This document shows positions 19,857-29,348 of a stretch of DNA of 64,000 bases, in pieces. Position numbers and translations under genes: made by a program. Numbering within the stretch: the stretch's first letter is position 1; each line of letters starts with the position of its first letter. This DNA is from Xanthomonas cucurbitae (GTDB lineage: Bacteria > Pseudomonadota > Gammaproteobacteria > Xanthomonadales > Xanthomonadaceae): the NCBI RefSeq assembly GCF_002939885.1, contig NZ_MDED01000019.1:27330-91329 (forward strand), read 5' to 3'. The notes under the pieces were generated by a model. The model did not search any database and was not told the DNA's origin. It saw only the letters and a list, made by a program, of their open reading frames with translations.

Positions 19857-20315
19857 ATGAGCGCCCCGCAGCCGCGCTGGCACCCCGATGTCACCGTGGC
19901 CACCGTGGTGGTGCGCGACGGACGCTTGCTGCAGGTGGAAGAGCGCATCGGCGACCGCCTGCTGCTGAACCAGCCGGCCGGGCATCTGGAGCCGGATGAA
20001 AGCCTGCTCGACGCCGCCGTGCGCGAAACCCTGGAAGAGACCGGCTGGGACGTGCGGCCGACCCATTTCATCGGCAGCTACCAGTGGCTGGCCCCGACCG
20101 GCCAGTGCTACCTGCGCTTTGCCTTCGTGGCCGATGCGCTGACACACCACCCCGAGCGCAGCCTGGATACCGGCGTGGTGCGGGCACTGTGGATGACGCC
20201 GGACCAATTGCGTGACGCCAGCGAGCGTTGGCGCAGCCCCCTGGTGTGGGAGGTGGTGGCCGACTACCTGGCCGGACAGCGGCATCCGTTGGCACTGGTG
20301 CGGCACGTCGCATGA
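19857..20315 (+). CDS. nudJ: Nudix hydrolase, NudJ-like
   Basis: 152-aa Nudix protein. The Nudix box is clear: [20 protein letters not shown] followed by TGW (about 42-64), containing the metal-binding REtleEtG core. The start is ATG at 19857 with a GGAGCGGCG ribosome site. It overlaps mnmA by 4 nt (ATGA). The order nudJ-mnmA-hflD matches that of enterobacteria, where NudJ is a thiamine-pyrophosphate/nucleotide phosphatase; the specific substrate here is inferred from synteny. Confidence 0.85.
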   Translation: MSAPQPRWHPDVTVATVVVRDGRLLQVEERIGDRLLLNQPAGHLEPDESLLDAAVRETLEETGWDVRPTHFIGSYQWLAPTGQCYLRFAFVADALTHHPERSLDTGVVRALWMTPDQLRDASERWRSPLVWEVVADYLAGQRHPLALVRHVA

Positions 20316-21448
20316 GGACGCCGCGCATCGTGGTGGGCGTGTCCGGCGGGGTGGATTCGTCGGTGGCGGCCTGGCAACTGGCGCAGCAGGGCGAGGCGAT
20401 CGCCGGGCTGTTCATGCAGAACTGGGCCGACGACGGCAGCGGCGATTGCCGCGCCGAAGACGACCGCCGCGACGCGGTGGCGGTCTGCGGGATGCTGGGC
20501 ATCCCCTTCCACTTTCGCGATTTTTCCGGCGAATACTGGAGCGGCGTGTTCGAGCACTTCCTGGCCGAATACGCAGCCGGGCGCACCCCGAACCCGGACG
20601 TGCTGTGCAACCGCGAGGTCAAGTTCAAGCACTTCCTGGACGCCGCACAGGCACTGGGCGCCGAGCGCATCGCCACCGGGCATTACGCCCGGGTTGCCCA
20701 CAGTGGCGGGCGCTGGCAGCTGCTGCGCGGCGCCGACCGGGGCAAGGACCAGAGCTATTTCCTGCATCAGCTGGGGCAGACCCAGCTGGCCGCCACCCTG
20801 TTCCCGGTCGGCGAGCTGGAGAAAAGCACGCTGCGCCGCATCGCCCAGGATGCGGGCCTGCCGACCCATGCCAAGAAGGATTCCACCGGGATCTGCTTCA
20901 TCGGCGAACGCGACTTCCGCGAGTTCCTGGGCCGCTACCTGCCCGCCCGCACCGGCGAGATCCGCGACCCGCAGGGGCAGCGCATTGCCGAGCACCCCGG
21001 CGTGTTCTATTTCACCCTGGGCCAGCGCGAAGGCCTGAACATCGGTGGGGTGCGCGGCCGCGCGGCCGCGCCGTGGTACGTGGTGGGCAAGGACGTGGCC
21101 AGCAACGTGCTGTACGTGGACCAGGACCGCGACAGTCCGCTGCTGCAGTCGCGCTGGCTGCAGTCCGAGCTGGCCCACTGGGTCGCCGGTGCGCCGCCGG
21201 CGCGCCGCTTCAATTGCACCGCGCAGACGCGCTACCGGCAGCCGGACGAGCCGTGCACGGTGGCCGTGCAGGACGATGGCAGCATGCAGGTGCGCTTCGA
21301 GCGACCGCAGCGGGCGGTGACGCCCGGGCAGTCGCTGGTGCTGTACGACGGCGAGCAATGCCTCGGCGGCGCGGTCATTGCCGCCACCGATGCACCGCTG
21401 GAGCGTCAATTGGCAGGATCTTCTTCTTCCCCCGAGGGTGTGGCTTGA
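20312..21448 (+). CDS. mnmA: tRNA-specific 2-thiouridylase MnmA
   Basis: Makes the 2-thio group of s2U34 in tRNA-Lys, -Glu and -Gln. The 378-aa product has the PP-loop SGGVDS (11-16) and the catalytic cysteines Cys99 (PDVLCNRE) and Cys195 (GICFIGE), the positions expected for the persulfide pair. The start ATG overlaps the nudix stop (ATGA), and its own stop overlaps the hflD start by one base, so the three genes are probably translationally coupled. Confidence 0.96.
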   Translation: MRTPRIVVGVSGGVDSSVAAWQLAQQGEAIAGLFMQNWADDGSGDCRAEDDRRDAVAVCGMLGIPFHFRDFSGEYWSGVFEHFLAEYAAGRTPNPDVLCNREVKFKHFLDAAQALGAERIATGHYARVAHSGGRWQLLRGADRGKDQSYFLHQLGQTQLAATLFPVGELEKSTLRRIAQDAGLPTHAKKDSTGICFIGERDFREFLGRYLPARTGEIRDPQGQRIAEHPGVFYFTLGQREGLNIGGVRGRAAAPWYVVGKDVASNVLYVDQDRDSPLLQSRWLQSELAHWVAGAPPARRFNCTAQTRYRQPDEPCTVAVQDDGSMQVRFERPQRAVTPGQSLVLYDGEQCLGGAVIAATDAPLERQLAGSSSSPEGVA

Positions 21449-22062
21449 TGAGTGTTTCCATGGATCACCGTGTGCTGGCGCTGGCCGGCGTTGCCCAGGC
21501 CCTGCAGCAGGTGCGGCGGATCGCCGAAACCGGGCATTCGGAGGCGGCCACGGTGCGCACCGCCATCGACAGCGTGTTCCGGGTGGATGCGGCCTCGCCG
21601 GAGGCGGTGTACGGCTCGACGGCGGCCCTGGCGCCCGGCCTGCGCCTGCTGCACAACTACTTTCGCAACCAGGGCCAGGACGATGTGCTGCCACGGCTGG
21701 CGCTGGCGGTGCTGCAGCTGGAGCGCCGCTTCGTGCGCGACACCGCCACCGTGGCCACGGTTTCCAGCGGGATCGCGGCGGCGGCGCAGCAGGCGCAGCG
21801 CCTGGACGACAGCGCGCATCCGGAGGTGTTGAGCGCGCTGGGCGGGCTGTATGCGCAGACCATCAGCCACCTGCGCCCCAAGGTCATGGTGCAGGGCAAC
21901 CCGCACTACCTGGGCCAGGCCGGCGTGGTGGCGGAAATCCGCGCGCTGTTGCTGGCGGCGGTGCGCTCGGCGGTGCTGTGGCGGCAGATGGGCGGCAGCC
22001 TGTGGGATTTTCTGTTCGCCAAGCGCGCGATGAGCGAGGCGGTGGATCGCGCACTGCGTTGA
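21448..22062 (+). CDS. hflD: High-frequency lysogenization protein HflD homologue
   Basis: 204-aa helical protein with the HflD family pattern ([21 protein letters not shown] at the N terminus; [33 protein letters not shown] near the C terminus). In E. coli HflD is membrane-associated and modulates lambda CII; its housekeeping role is unclear. The start ATG at 21448 overlaps the mnmA stop (TGATG). Confidence 0.9.
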   Translation: MSVSMDHRVLALAGVAQALQQVRRIAETGHSEAATVRTAIDSVFRVDAASPEAVYGSTAALAPGLRLLHNYFRNQGQDDVLPRLALAVLQLERRFVRDTATVATVSSGIAAAAQQAQRLDDSAHPEVLSALGGLYAQTISHLRPKVMVQGNPHYLGQAGVVAEIRALLLAAVRSAVLWRQMGGSLWDFLFAKRAMSEAVDRALR

Positions 22063-22154
22063 GCAGCGCCGAAATGCCGGATGAAAGCGCCCACAACGGG
22101 CGCTGGCGTCCGCCAGTGGCGGCGCGATGCGCGAGGCAATCTGGCGATCGTCGC

Positions 22155-22181
22155 TAAAGACAACGGGGGGAGTGCCGATAC
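22155..22181 (+). promoter_or_regulatory. Sigma-28 (FliA) promoter upstream of the MCP gene
   Basis: TAAA (22155-22158), 15-nt spacing, GCCGATAC (22174-22181), matching the flagellar late-class consensus TAAA-N15-GCCGATAA with one change. It lies about 29 nt before the MCP start codon. Confidence 0.8.
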
Positions 22182-22209
22182 AGCAACCGTGACTCCGCCG
22201 AGAACGCCC

Positions 22210-23400
22210 ATGTATTCACGTCCACTCATCCGTCTAGCCGCCCCTCTGGCTCTGACCTTGCTGTTCCCCTTCGCTGTCGGATTCGACTGGCCCGCCTCGG
22301 TGCGCTGGGCGATCCTGGCGACCATGACCCTCAGTTGGTTGGGTTTTGCTGCCTGGGTGACGTATTCCCAGTTCCGGCCCAACCCGGACCAGGCCCGCAT
22401 CCTGCGCGAGCAGGACCAGTTGCTCAACGAACTGCGGACGTTCGTCAGCAACGAAGTCGACGGGTCGCGCTCTGAAGTCGAGCGTGCCCGCGAACTGATC
22501 CGCCAGGCGGTGTCCGGCCTGGGCGGCAGCTTCGAAGCGATGAACCGCAAGTCGCGCCAGCAGAGCCAGGCGTTGGCCCGCATCGTGGACCGTGCCGGTG
22601 ACGACGGCAGTGCCGGCGTCGACGTCGCCCGCTTCGCCCAGCACGCCAGCTCCCGCATGGAGCAGTTGGTGGAAGCGCTGGAACAGGTGAGCGGCCAGAG
22701 CACCAACACGGTGCATCACATCGACGAGATGGCCCAGCATCTGGATGGCATCTTCGCGTTGCTGGAAGACGTCAAGTCGATCGCCGACCAGACCAACCTG
22801 CTGGCCTTGAACGCGGCCATCGAAGCCGCGCGCGCCGGTGAAGCCGGTCGTGGCTTCGCGGTGGTCGCCGACGAGGTGCGCAACCTGTCCGAACGCTCCA
22901 CCACCTTCAACGAGCAGATCCGCAAGCTGGCGCACAGCTCCAAGGAATCGATCGCCAAGGTGCGTGAAACGGTCTCGCAGCTGGCCTCGCGCCACATGGA
23001 CCGCTCCCGCGAGGCGCGCCATGAATCGGCCGCCATGCTGGAGAACGTCGCCCAGATCAACGCCTCGTTGGGCGATGGCATGCGCGAAATCTCCGAATGC
23101 GCCCGCTCCATCGACGGCAGCGTGGCCGAAGCGGTGCGTGCGCTGCAGTTCGAAGACATCGCCACGCAGACCCTGAGCGGCATCCACACCCACCTCGATC
23201 GCCTCACCGCGATCAACCGCGAGGCAGTGGCGCTGCAGGAACTACTGCATCGCAATGGCGGCGTGTACGACAGCGACCTGGTCGCCGCGCTGCAGAAGGT
23301 GTCCAACCGCTTGCGCGACATGCGCGTGGAGTGGGAACGCCCGCCGCACAAGCCGGTGGCGCAGCAAGGCATGGGTGCCGGCACGGTCGAGCTGTTCTGA
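22210..23400 (+). CDS. Methyl-accepting chemotaxis-type signalling protein without periplasmic sensor
   Basis: 396-aa receptor. Two hydrophobic segments near the N terminus (about 10-25 and 31-50) are separated by only a few residues, so there is no periplasmic ligand domain. The cytoplasmic signalling hairpin is clear: [20 protein letters not shown] followed by [17 protein letters not shown] (about residues 196-235). It is expected to signal to CheA/CheW. The start ATG at 22210 lies just after a strong sigma-28 promoter, making it part of the late flagellar regulon although it sits 10 kb away from the flg block. It may sense an intracellular or membrane-energetic cue; the ligand is unknown. 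Confidence 0.88.
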   Translation: MYSRPLIRLAAPLALTLLFPFAVGFDWPASVRWAILATMTLSWLGFAAWVTYSQFRPNPDQARILREQDQLLNELRTFVSNEVDGSRSEVERARELIRQAVSGLGGSFEAMNRKSRQQSQALARIVDRAGDDGSAGVDVARFAQHASSRMEQLVEALEQVSGQSTNTVHHIDEMAQHLDGIFALLEDVKSIADQTNLLALNAAIEAARAGEAGRGFAVVADEVRNLSERSTTFNEQIRKLAHSSKESIAKVRETVSQLASRHMDRSREARHESAAMLENVAQINASLGDGMREISECARSIDGSVAEAVRALQFEDIATQTLSGIHTHLDRLTAINREAVALQELLHRNGGVYDSDLVAALQKVSNRLRDMRVEWERPPHKPVAQQGMGAGTVELF

Positions 23401-23436
23401 GACCGATGCCGACCCGCAACGTCTGATCCCGACATT

Positions 23437-23452
23437 CCCCGGCCTGCCGGGG
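23437..23452 (+). terminator. Hairpin after the MCP gene
   Basis: Stem CCCCGG / CCGGGG with a 4-nt loop, flanked by ATT and ATTTGT, 36 nt after the MCP stop. There are few T residues, so termination efficiency is uncertain. Confidence 0.45.
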
Positions 23453-23485
23453 ATTTGTCGTTCCGTACCGACCTGGTGTTTCGTC

Positions 23486-23773
23486 ATGACGCTACTTGCC
23501 CCCACCATCGATGCGGACCCCAGCGATGCGCTGCAGTCCGCCGCATTGGCTGCCACGTACGCCGAGCGCATCGCGCAAGGCGACGCGGCCAAGCCGGTGG
23601 TGCGGCGCGTGCGCCTGCCGGCCGCGCTGGAGCGGCTGGAACTTGCCGCCCGCGCAGAGGTCAAGGCGCTGGTCAATCCGCGCCGCGATTGCAGCGAAGA
23701 CGAGCTGCTGTTCGCCACCGTGGCCTGGGATCTGGGCCTGGATGGCGCCGCAGTCGGCGCCTCCGGGCGCTGA
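23486..23773 (+). CDS. Hypothetical 95-aa protein
   Basis: Unrecognised small acidic/alanine-rich protein (MTLLAPTIDADPSDALQSAA...). No signal peptide, membrane segment or known motif is visible; the middle (VRRVRLPAALERLELAARAE) is predicted to be helical. Codon use follows the GC-rich third-position pattern of neighbouring real genes, which supports coding. The start ATG at 23486 has no strong ribosome site. It follows the MCP gene on the same strand beyond a hairpin. Confidence 0.5.
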   Translation: MTLLAPTIDADPSDALQSAALAATYAERIAQGDAAKPVVRRVRLPAALERLELAARAEVKALVNPRRDCSEDELLFATVAWDLGLDGAAVGASGR

Positions 23774-24306
23774 TGCAACACCGGCGGAGCGCGTCTCGGC
23801 AGGTGCCCCGCCGGATTGTCGAACTGCCCGATCTCAGGCGTTTGAGCGGCCGGTTTCCACCGTACCCCGGCATCGCTGATGGCGTGCACGCCCGCCCTTG
23901 CGACCGCCCTGCCCGACCGGACGTCGCTCGCTCCGGCGGGTGTCGCCGGTCTTGGTCACCCCGTCACCGTGCATCTCGGCCCTTGGCGCATTGCCAGGCA
24001 GGGTGAGCACGCGTTCCTGTTCCGATTGAGCGCCCTGGCGACCGTGACGAAGATCTCTCCCGGCAGTGCTTGCGACAGCGCCCTCGCCTGCAGCAGTGCG
24101 ACACACGACAAGGCGTTGGCCTGGAACTTCACGCGCGTGCACGTCCTTTCCTGACCAATACAGCGCGCAGCTCGCTACCCTGAAGGCGCGAGCTTTTGTT
24201 CAAATCGACGTGAGAAGGTCCGCTGCCATGGCACGGCACCAATGCGGTGGCATCACTGCAGGACTGTGCACCGCGCCGGGCTGGCGGCGCCAGCCGGGCC
24301 AACATC
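23774..24306. other. 533-nt intergenic region, no supported gene
   Basis: An open frame of 91 codons at 23879-24154 has no ribosome site and a composition like noncoding DNA, so I do not call it. Apart from the hairpin at 24275-24299 I see no promoter, repeat or RNA motif. Confidence 0.4.
24275..24299 (-). terminator. GC-rich hairpin downstream of the PAS-GGDEF-EAL gene
   Basis: A perfect 7-bp stem GGCTGGC / GCCAGCC with loop GGC, extended by three more pairs after one mismatch. It starts 8 nt beyond the gene's stop. No T-run follows on the minus strand. Confidence 0.45.
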
Positions 24307-27093
24307 TCAGTTGGCGATCACCAACCGCGCGCCCAGCCGCATGCCGGCTTCGGCCTCGCGCAGCCACTGCGCCATGTCGCGTGGCGACAACGGGCGCGAG
24401 TAGAAATACCCCTGGATTTCGTCGCAGCCCTGCTGGCGCAGCAAGGCATCTTCCTGCACCGTCTCCACGCCCTCGGCCACCACCTGCATGCCCAGCGCAT
24501 GGCCCAGGTGCACGATGGCCTGGGTCACTTCGGCCGTGTTGGCGTCGTCGAGCATGCCCTGCACGAAGCTGCGGTCGATCTTCAGGCGCTGCACCGGAAA
24601 GCGGTTGAGGTAGTGCAGATTCGAGAATCCAGTACCGAAGTCGTCCACCGCCAGCAGCACGCCGTTCTGTTCGAACAACTCGAAGCAACGGCGCAGCGAA
24701 TCCGAATCGCGAATCAAGGCCGATTCGGTCAACTCCAGCTCCAATCGCGACGGCGACCAGCCGTTGTCGCGGCAGATCTCCAGCACGCGCTCGGCAAAGC
24801 CGCGCTCGCGCAGCTGCACTGCCGAAACGTTGACCGCAATGCGGCTGAAGTTGAGTCCGGCACGGTCCCAGACCACCGCCTGGCGACAGGCCTCGCCAAT
24901 GACCCATTCGCCAAGGCGCACGATCTCGCCGCACTCCTCGGCGATGGGAATGAACTCGGCCGGGCTGCACGGCCCGTGACCCGGCCGATTCCAGCGCATC
25001 AACGCCTCGATCGCTGGCGAGGTATCGCCGACGGTATTGACCAGCGGTTGGTAGACCAAGGTGAATTCTTCGCGTTCCAGCGCGCCTTGCAGCGCATGCT
25101 CCAGCTCCAGGCGACGCTGTGCACGCATTAGCACGTCCTGGCTGTAGTAATGGAACGTGTTGCGGCCCGATTCCTTGGCGGCATACATCGCCGCGTCGGC
25201 GGCGCGCAGCAGGCTGTCGAAGTCCGACAGGCCCTCCCCTTGCAGCGCGATACCGATGCTGGCGCCGAGCTTGAGGGTCACTTGGTCCTTGCGCAGCGGT
25301 TCGCCCAGCGCGCTGATGAGCTTGCGCGCGACGTGGCCAGCATCTTCCGGCTCGGACAGATCGCGCAGCAGCACGATGAATTCATCGTCGCTGAAGCGGC
25401 CGAACAGGTCACTGTTGCGCAGGTGCTGGTGCAGGCGCGCGGAGGCGAGCTTGAGCAGGTTGTCGCCGGTCGCATGACCGAAGGAATCGTTGATGCTCTT
25501 GAAGCCATCCAGATCGATCAACAGCATGGCCATCACCTGGCCGCGCTCATGCGCTTCGCGGATGGCGTTTTCGGCCTGCTCGCGCAGCAGGAAGCGGTTC
25601 GGCAGGCCAGTCAGGCGGTCGTAATGTGCCAACAGCTCGATGCGTTCATTGGCCTCGCGCTCGCGGGTGACATCGCGGAACAGGGCCACGAAGCGCGGCG
25701 GCAGGCCTTCGCGTCGGTCCAGTTCAATCAGGACCTGCACCCAGACGCGCTGGCCGGAATTGCGGTAGAAGCACAGCTCCAGTTGTTCGGGCAGGCCGCC
25801 GTCGGAAATGCGCAGCAGCGCCGATTCGAAGGCATCACGCGAGTCCTGGGTGTAGAGCGCAAGCGCCTGCTCCAGGGTGATGTTTTCCTTGCGCAGGCCG
25901 TGGATGCGATAGCACTCCTCGGTCCACTGCATGCGGCGGGTGTCGACCTCGATCTCGCAACCGCCGATCTTGCCCAGTGCTGAGACGCGGTTGAGCAATT
26001 CGGTACGCCAGCGGATCAAGGCATCGGTCTGGCGTTGTTCGGTCACATTCTGTAGTTGGCCAAGAACGCGCACCATGCTGGCGTTGCCATCGAACACCGG
26101 CTGCGCCCACACCCGCAGATGATGCGGGTTGACGCCCGGCAGGCCGTTGACTTCCAGCTCGAAATGCACGGGTAGGCCTTCGTGCTTGATCTTGCGCCAG
26201 GCGCTGCGCAATTGCGCAAGCGAAGTGCGCGCAAGCAGGCGCAACAGGTCGCGGACGCCGTGCAGACGCAGTTCGGCCATGCCGAGCTGCTGCAGGAAAT
26301 CCGGCGAGATCCACAACTGGTCGTTCAACGCATCCCAGCTCCAGCTTCCCATGCTGGCAATGCGCTGGGCCTCTTCCAGCTGGGCCTGCTGCTCACGCAG
26401 CTGCTGTTCGAGCAGTTTCTGGTGGTGCACATCGGTATGCGTGCCGACCATGCGTAGCGGCCGGCCATCGGCGGTGCGCGAGACCACCCGGCCACGGTCC
26501 AGAATCCAGCGCCATTGGCCGTCGTGCTGGCGCAGGCGGAATTCGGCCACATAGGTCTCGGCACGCCCCTCCAGGTGGGCCTGCACCGCGGCGCTGACTT
26601 TCGCGTGATCGTCGGGATGGATCAGCCCGGACAAGGCAGTGAGATTGTTCGGCGGCGGCTGCTCGCTGTAGCCGAGCATGCGCGTCCAGCGTTCGGAGCG
26701 GTACACCACGTCGGCCGGGATATCCCAGTCCCACAGGCCGTGATCGGCGCTGTCCAGACCCATTTCCCAGCGACTGGTGCCGTCGGCGCCTACCGGTTCG
26801 GGAATGCTCAACGTGAACGCCATGACCTGGCCATGCTCGTCGCACACCGCGCGCAGCCAGCCTTCCAGTCGCCTGCCGCCGGTGCCCGGCAACACGCAGG
26901 CGGCCATGCCGCCGCCGTCCGCCACCTGGGCGCGGCTGCTTTCCAGCACTTCGGCATAGGCACCAAGGGTTGCCGGCAGCCCGATCGACTGCGCAACGCG
27001 GTTGGCCGCCAGCGGCTGGCCATGCGCATCCAACAACACCACCGCCGAGGTCAGCGGGTGTTGCAGCATGCTTGCAATGACGCCTGAGTCCAC
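24307..27093 (-). CDS. PAS-GGDEF-EAL protein, probable c-di-GMP phosphodiesterase
   Basis: Large cytosolic sensor protein (928 aa from the GTG at 27093). Several PAS domains occupy about residues 1-470 (for example WDWDIPADVVYRSERWTRML and RWILDRGRVVSRT), then a GGDEF domain whose signature is degenerate (FSDDEF), then an EAL domain with all catalytic residues I can recognise: IEALMRW, AVNVSAVQL, ELTES, DDFGTG, LKIDRSF, AEGVET and QGYFYS. The likely activity is c-di-GMP hydrolysis under PAS control. I prefer the GTG at 27093 because a GGAG site precedes it and because the upstream sigma-28 promoter would start transcription at about 27133, inside the longer open frame that begins at 27171. 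Confidence 0.88.
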   Translation of the reverse strand: MDSGVIASMLQHPLTSAVVLLDAHGQPLAANRVAQSIGLPATLGAYAEVLESSRAQVADGGGMAACVLPGTGGRRLEGWLRAVCDEHGQVMAFTLSIPEPVGADGTSRWEMGLDSADHGLWDWDIPADVVYRSERWTRMLGYSEQPPPNNLTALSGLIHPDDHAKVSAAVQAHLEGRAETYVAEFRLRQHDGQWRWILDRGRVVSRTADGRPLRMVGTHTDVHHQKLLEQQLREQQAQLEEAQRIASMGSWSWDALNDQLWISPDFLQQLGMAELRLHGVRDLLRLLARTSLAQLRSAWRKIKHEGLPVHFELEVNGLPGVNPHHLRVWAQPVFDGNASMVRVLGQLQNVTEQRQTDALIRWRTELLNRVSALGKIGGCEIEVDTRRMQWTEECYRIHGLRKENITLEQALALYTQDSRDAFESALLRISDGGLPEQLELCFYRNSGQRVWVQVLIELDRREGLPPRFVALFRDVTREREANERIELLAHYDRLTGLPNRFLLREQAENAIREAHERGQVMAMLLIDLDGFKSINDSFGHATGDNLLKLASARLHQHLRNSDLFGRFSDDEFIVLLRDLSEPEDAGHVARKLISALGEPLRKDQVTLKLGASIGIALQGEGLSDFDSLLRAADAAMYAAKESGRNTFHYYSQDVLMRAQRRLELEHALQGALEREEFTLVYQPLVNTVGDTSPAIEALMRWNRPGHGPCSPAEFIPIAEECGEIVRLGEWVIGEACRQAVVWDRAGLNFSRIAVNVSAVQLRERGFAERVLEICRDNGWSPSRLELELTESALIRDSDSLRRCFELFEQNGVLLAVDDFGTGFSNLHYLNRFPVQRLKIDRSFVQGMLDDANTAEVTQAIVHLGHALGMQVVAEGVETVQEDALLRQQGCDEIQGYFYSRPLSPRDMAQWLREAEAGMRLGARLVIAN

Positions 27094-27139
27094 TCTGGAA
27101 CACTCCGAAGAATCGCCCCCTGGCTCGGGGTCGCAATGG

Positions 27140-27166
27140 ATAACGGCCGTTTGATGAATTAGTTGA
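27140..27166 (-). promoter_or_regulatory. Sigma-28-like promoter of the PAS-GGDEF-EAL gene
   Basis: Minus strand: TCAA (27163-27166), 15-nt spacing, GCCGTTAT (27140-27147). The -10 element is identical to that of the flgM promoter in this window. Placement supports translation from 27093 rather than 27171. Confidence 0.6.
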
Positions 27167-27251
27167 GGCACCGGTTTTCGGCATGACCGAACCGGACCGA
27201 GTTACGGCTAAGATGGTTCCATCGCCCGCTCCATAGGTCGTCTGCGGACCC

Positions 27252-29345
27252 ATGCAACAACCCGACGCCGCGCCCGCGTTCTCGTCCCCTCCCGTTTCCT
27301 GCCTGCGTCTGGCCCGGCGCCTGACCCATGGTGTGTGGACCCTCACCGGGCTGTACCTGCTGGTGGGCGTGATCTGGCTGTTGCTGGGCAACCGGCTGCT
27401 GAGCCTGGCCGGCGCGGCAACCCCGGAACGCTGGTCCGATGCCAGCTTCCTGCTGCTGTCGAGTGTGGTGATCCATGTGGTCCTGCGGCGTTTCGTGGCC
27501 CTGATCGTGGACGAACATGCGCAACTGGCGCAGTCCGAGGCCTTGTTGAAGGCCAAATTCCTGGCACTGCCCAGCCCGGCGTTCGTCTACGATCTGGCGA
27601 GCATGCGCATCCTCGATGCCAACCCGGCAGCGCTGGAATTCTTCGGCTGGGAGCGTGACGAGTTCCTGCAACAGACCCTGCAGGCGATCTGGCCCAACGC
27701 CGACGGCGCGCGGCTGGAAGAGGTGATCGCGCAGATCCGCGCCAAGGGCGATGCCACCTGCGTATTGCACGAAGACCTGATGACGCGCAGCGGGCCGCGC
27801 CATGTGGAGGTGCGCAGCAACCAGCTGCATCTGGCCAGTGGCCCGGCCCGCCTGGTGGTGACCCTGGACCGCAGCGAGGAACGGCAGGCGCAGCAACTGC
27901 GCGATGAGGCCGTGCAGCGCCTGGAAGAAGCGCAATCCATCGCGCGGCTGGGCTCGTGGCAGCTGGATCGGCAAACCGGCCTCGGGCGCTATTCGCCGGC
28001 GGTCTATCGCGTGCTGGGGCGCAGCGTGCCGATGCACCGGCGCGAGCATCGGCTGGAAGAACTGCTGACCGCCTCCGACACCGCCACCCAGGCGCGGATC
28101 GAACGCATGATCGAAGATATGTGCACCGGTGGCGAGGTGCAGATCGACGTGCTGTTGCCGCTGACCGGTGGCGATTCGCAACCCCGCACCGTGCATCTGC
28201 GCGCCGAGAGCGTGACCACCGCCAGCGGCGCGCGGCACGTGCACGGCACCTTGCAGGACGTGAGCGAGCGCGAACAGTCGCGGCGCCTGCTGCGCGAGCG
28301 CGAAGAGCAGTTTCGCGAGCTGGTGCGGGTGTTGCCGGACGGGGTGCTGATCCTGGCCGACGAGCACGTGATGTATGCCAATGCGGCCGGCTCGGTCCAG
28401 TTCGGCTTCCAGGGCGAGACCATCCTGGGCGAACCTCTGCAGACGCTGGTCAACGACACCGATCTGCCCCTGGTACGCGACTACCTGCGCGCCGGCAGCG
28501 ACCGCAACGAGCCGGTGTCCAGTGCGCGCGCGATGCGCCGCCGCGATGGCAGCACGTTCTATGCCGGCCTGTCGGCCGGCGACATTCGCTATGGCGGGCG
28601 CAGCTGCAAGTTGCTGGTGGTACGCGACCTGAGCGAACCCGAACGCATGCGCGATGCGCTGGCCGAGAGCAACGCCGAACTGCAGGCAATGGCCAAGCGG
28701 CTGTTTTCGTTGCAGGAAGACGAACGCCGCGCCATCTCGCGTGACCTGCACGATGATATCGGCCAGGCGATCACGGCGATGAAGCTCTCCGCGCACGCGG
28801 CACTGGACGAGCCCGATCCTGAGGCGCGGCGCGAAGACCTGCTGGAAGTGGTGTCGCTGGCCGACACCACGGTGACCAAGCTACGCAATCTGTCGATGCT
28901 GTTGCGCCCGCCGCAACTGGACGCACTGGGCCTGGAAGCGGCACTGCGCTGGCAGGCGTCGATGCTGTTCCGTGCCTCGCAGGTGCGGCTGGAGCTGGAT
29001 ATCCAGCCGCTGGATGTGCGTCCGGGCAACGAGATCGAGCAAGCCTGCTTCCGCATCGCGCAGGAAAGCCTTACCAATGCGCTGCGGCATGCCTGTGCCG
29101 GTGAAGTACGCGTGCGGCTGCGCTCGATCGACAGCGAAAGCTTCAGCCTGGAAGTCAGCGACGATGGTGATGGGTTCGAGCCGGAAGGTCCACGCGGGCT
29201 TGGATTGATCGTGATGCGTGAGCGCGCGCAAACCGTCGGCGGTGCGCTCGCGATAGAATCGGCTCCCGGTGCAGGCACGCGCGTGACGTTGCGCCTGCCC
29301 TATCACCCGGCCGGCGAGTCCGTCCACGAAGATGGTGGACGCTGA
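27252..29345 (+). CDS. ravS: PAS-domain sensor histidine kinase (NarX/HisKA_3 type), RavS-like
   Basis: 697-aa membrane sensor kinase. Two N-terminal membrane helices (about 30-50 and 63-80) are followed by three PAS-like modules (about 100-470), a HisKA_3 dimerisation domain with phospho-acceptor His500 in RDLHDDIGQ, and a HATPase domain (QESLTNALRHA, SDDGDGF, GLGLIVMRERA). It lies 3 nt upstream of the GGDEF-EAL-REC gene, the arrangement of the RavS-RavR pair of X. campestris, which links an environmental cue to c-di-GMP turnover and virulence. The symbol rests on domain order and neighbours. Confidence 0.82.
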   Translation: MQQPDAAPAFSSPPVSCLRLARRLTHGVWTLTGLYLLVGVIWLLLGNRLLSLAGAATPERWSDASFLLLSSVVIHVVLRRFVALIVDEHAQLAQSEALLKAKFLALPSPAFVYDLASMRILDANPAALEFFGWERDEFLQQTLQAIWPNADGARLEEVIAQIRAKGDATCVLHEDLMTRSGPRHVEVRSNQLHLASGPARLVVTLDRSEERQAQQLRDEAVQRLEEAQSIARLGSWQLDRQTGLGRYSPAVYRVLGRSVPMHRREHRLEELLTASDTATQARIERMIEDMCTGGEVQIDVLLPLTGGDSQPRTVHLRAESVTTASGARHVHGTLQDVSEREQSRRLLREREEQFRELVRVLPDGVLILADEHVMYANAAGSVQFGFQGETILGEPLQTLVNDTDLPLVRDYLRAGSDRNEPVSSARAMRRRDGSTFYAGLSAGDIRYGGRSCKLLVVRDLSEPERMRDALAESNAELQAMAKRLFSLQEDERRAISRDLHDDIGQAITAMKLSAHAALDEPDPEARREDLLEVVSLADTTVTKLRNLSMLLRPPQLDALGLEAALRWQASMLFRASQVRLELDIQPLDVRPGNEIEQACFRIAQESLTNALRHACAGEVRVRLRSIDSESFSLEVSDDGDGFEPEGPRGLGLIVMRERAQTVGGALAIESAPGAGTRVTLRLPYHPAGESVHEDGGR

Positions 29346-29348
29346 GTC

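Noticed and set aside
19696..19860. 54-codon frame upstream of the nudix gene whose stop overlaps its ATG
   Set aside because: The overlap looks like translational coupling, but there is no ribosome site and the Pro/Ala/Arg-rich sequence resembles translated GC-rich spacer.
23879..24154. 91-codon open frame in the intergenic region
   Set aside because: No ribosome site, composition typical of chance frames in GC-rich DNA, and no recognisable motif.
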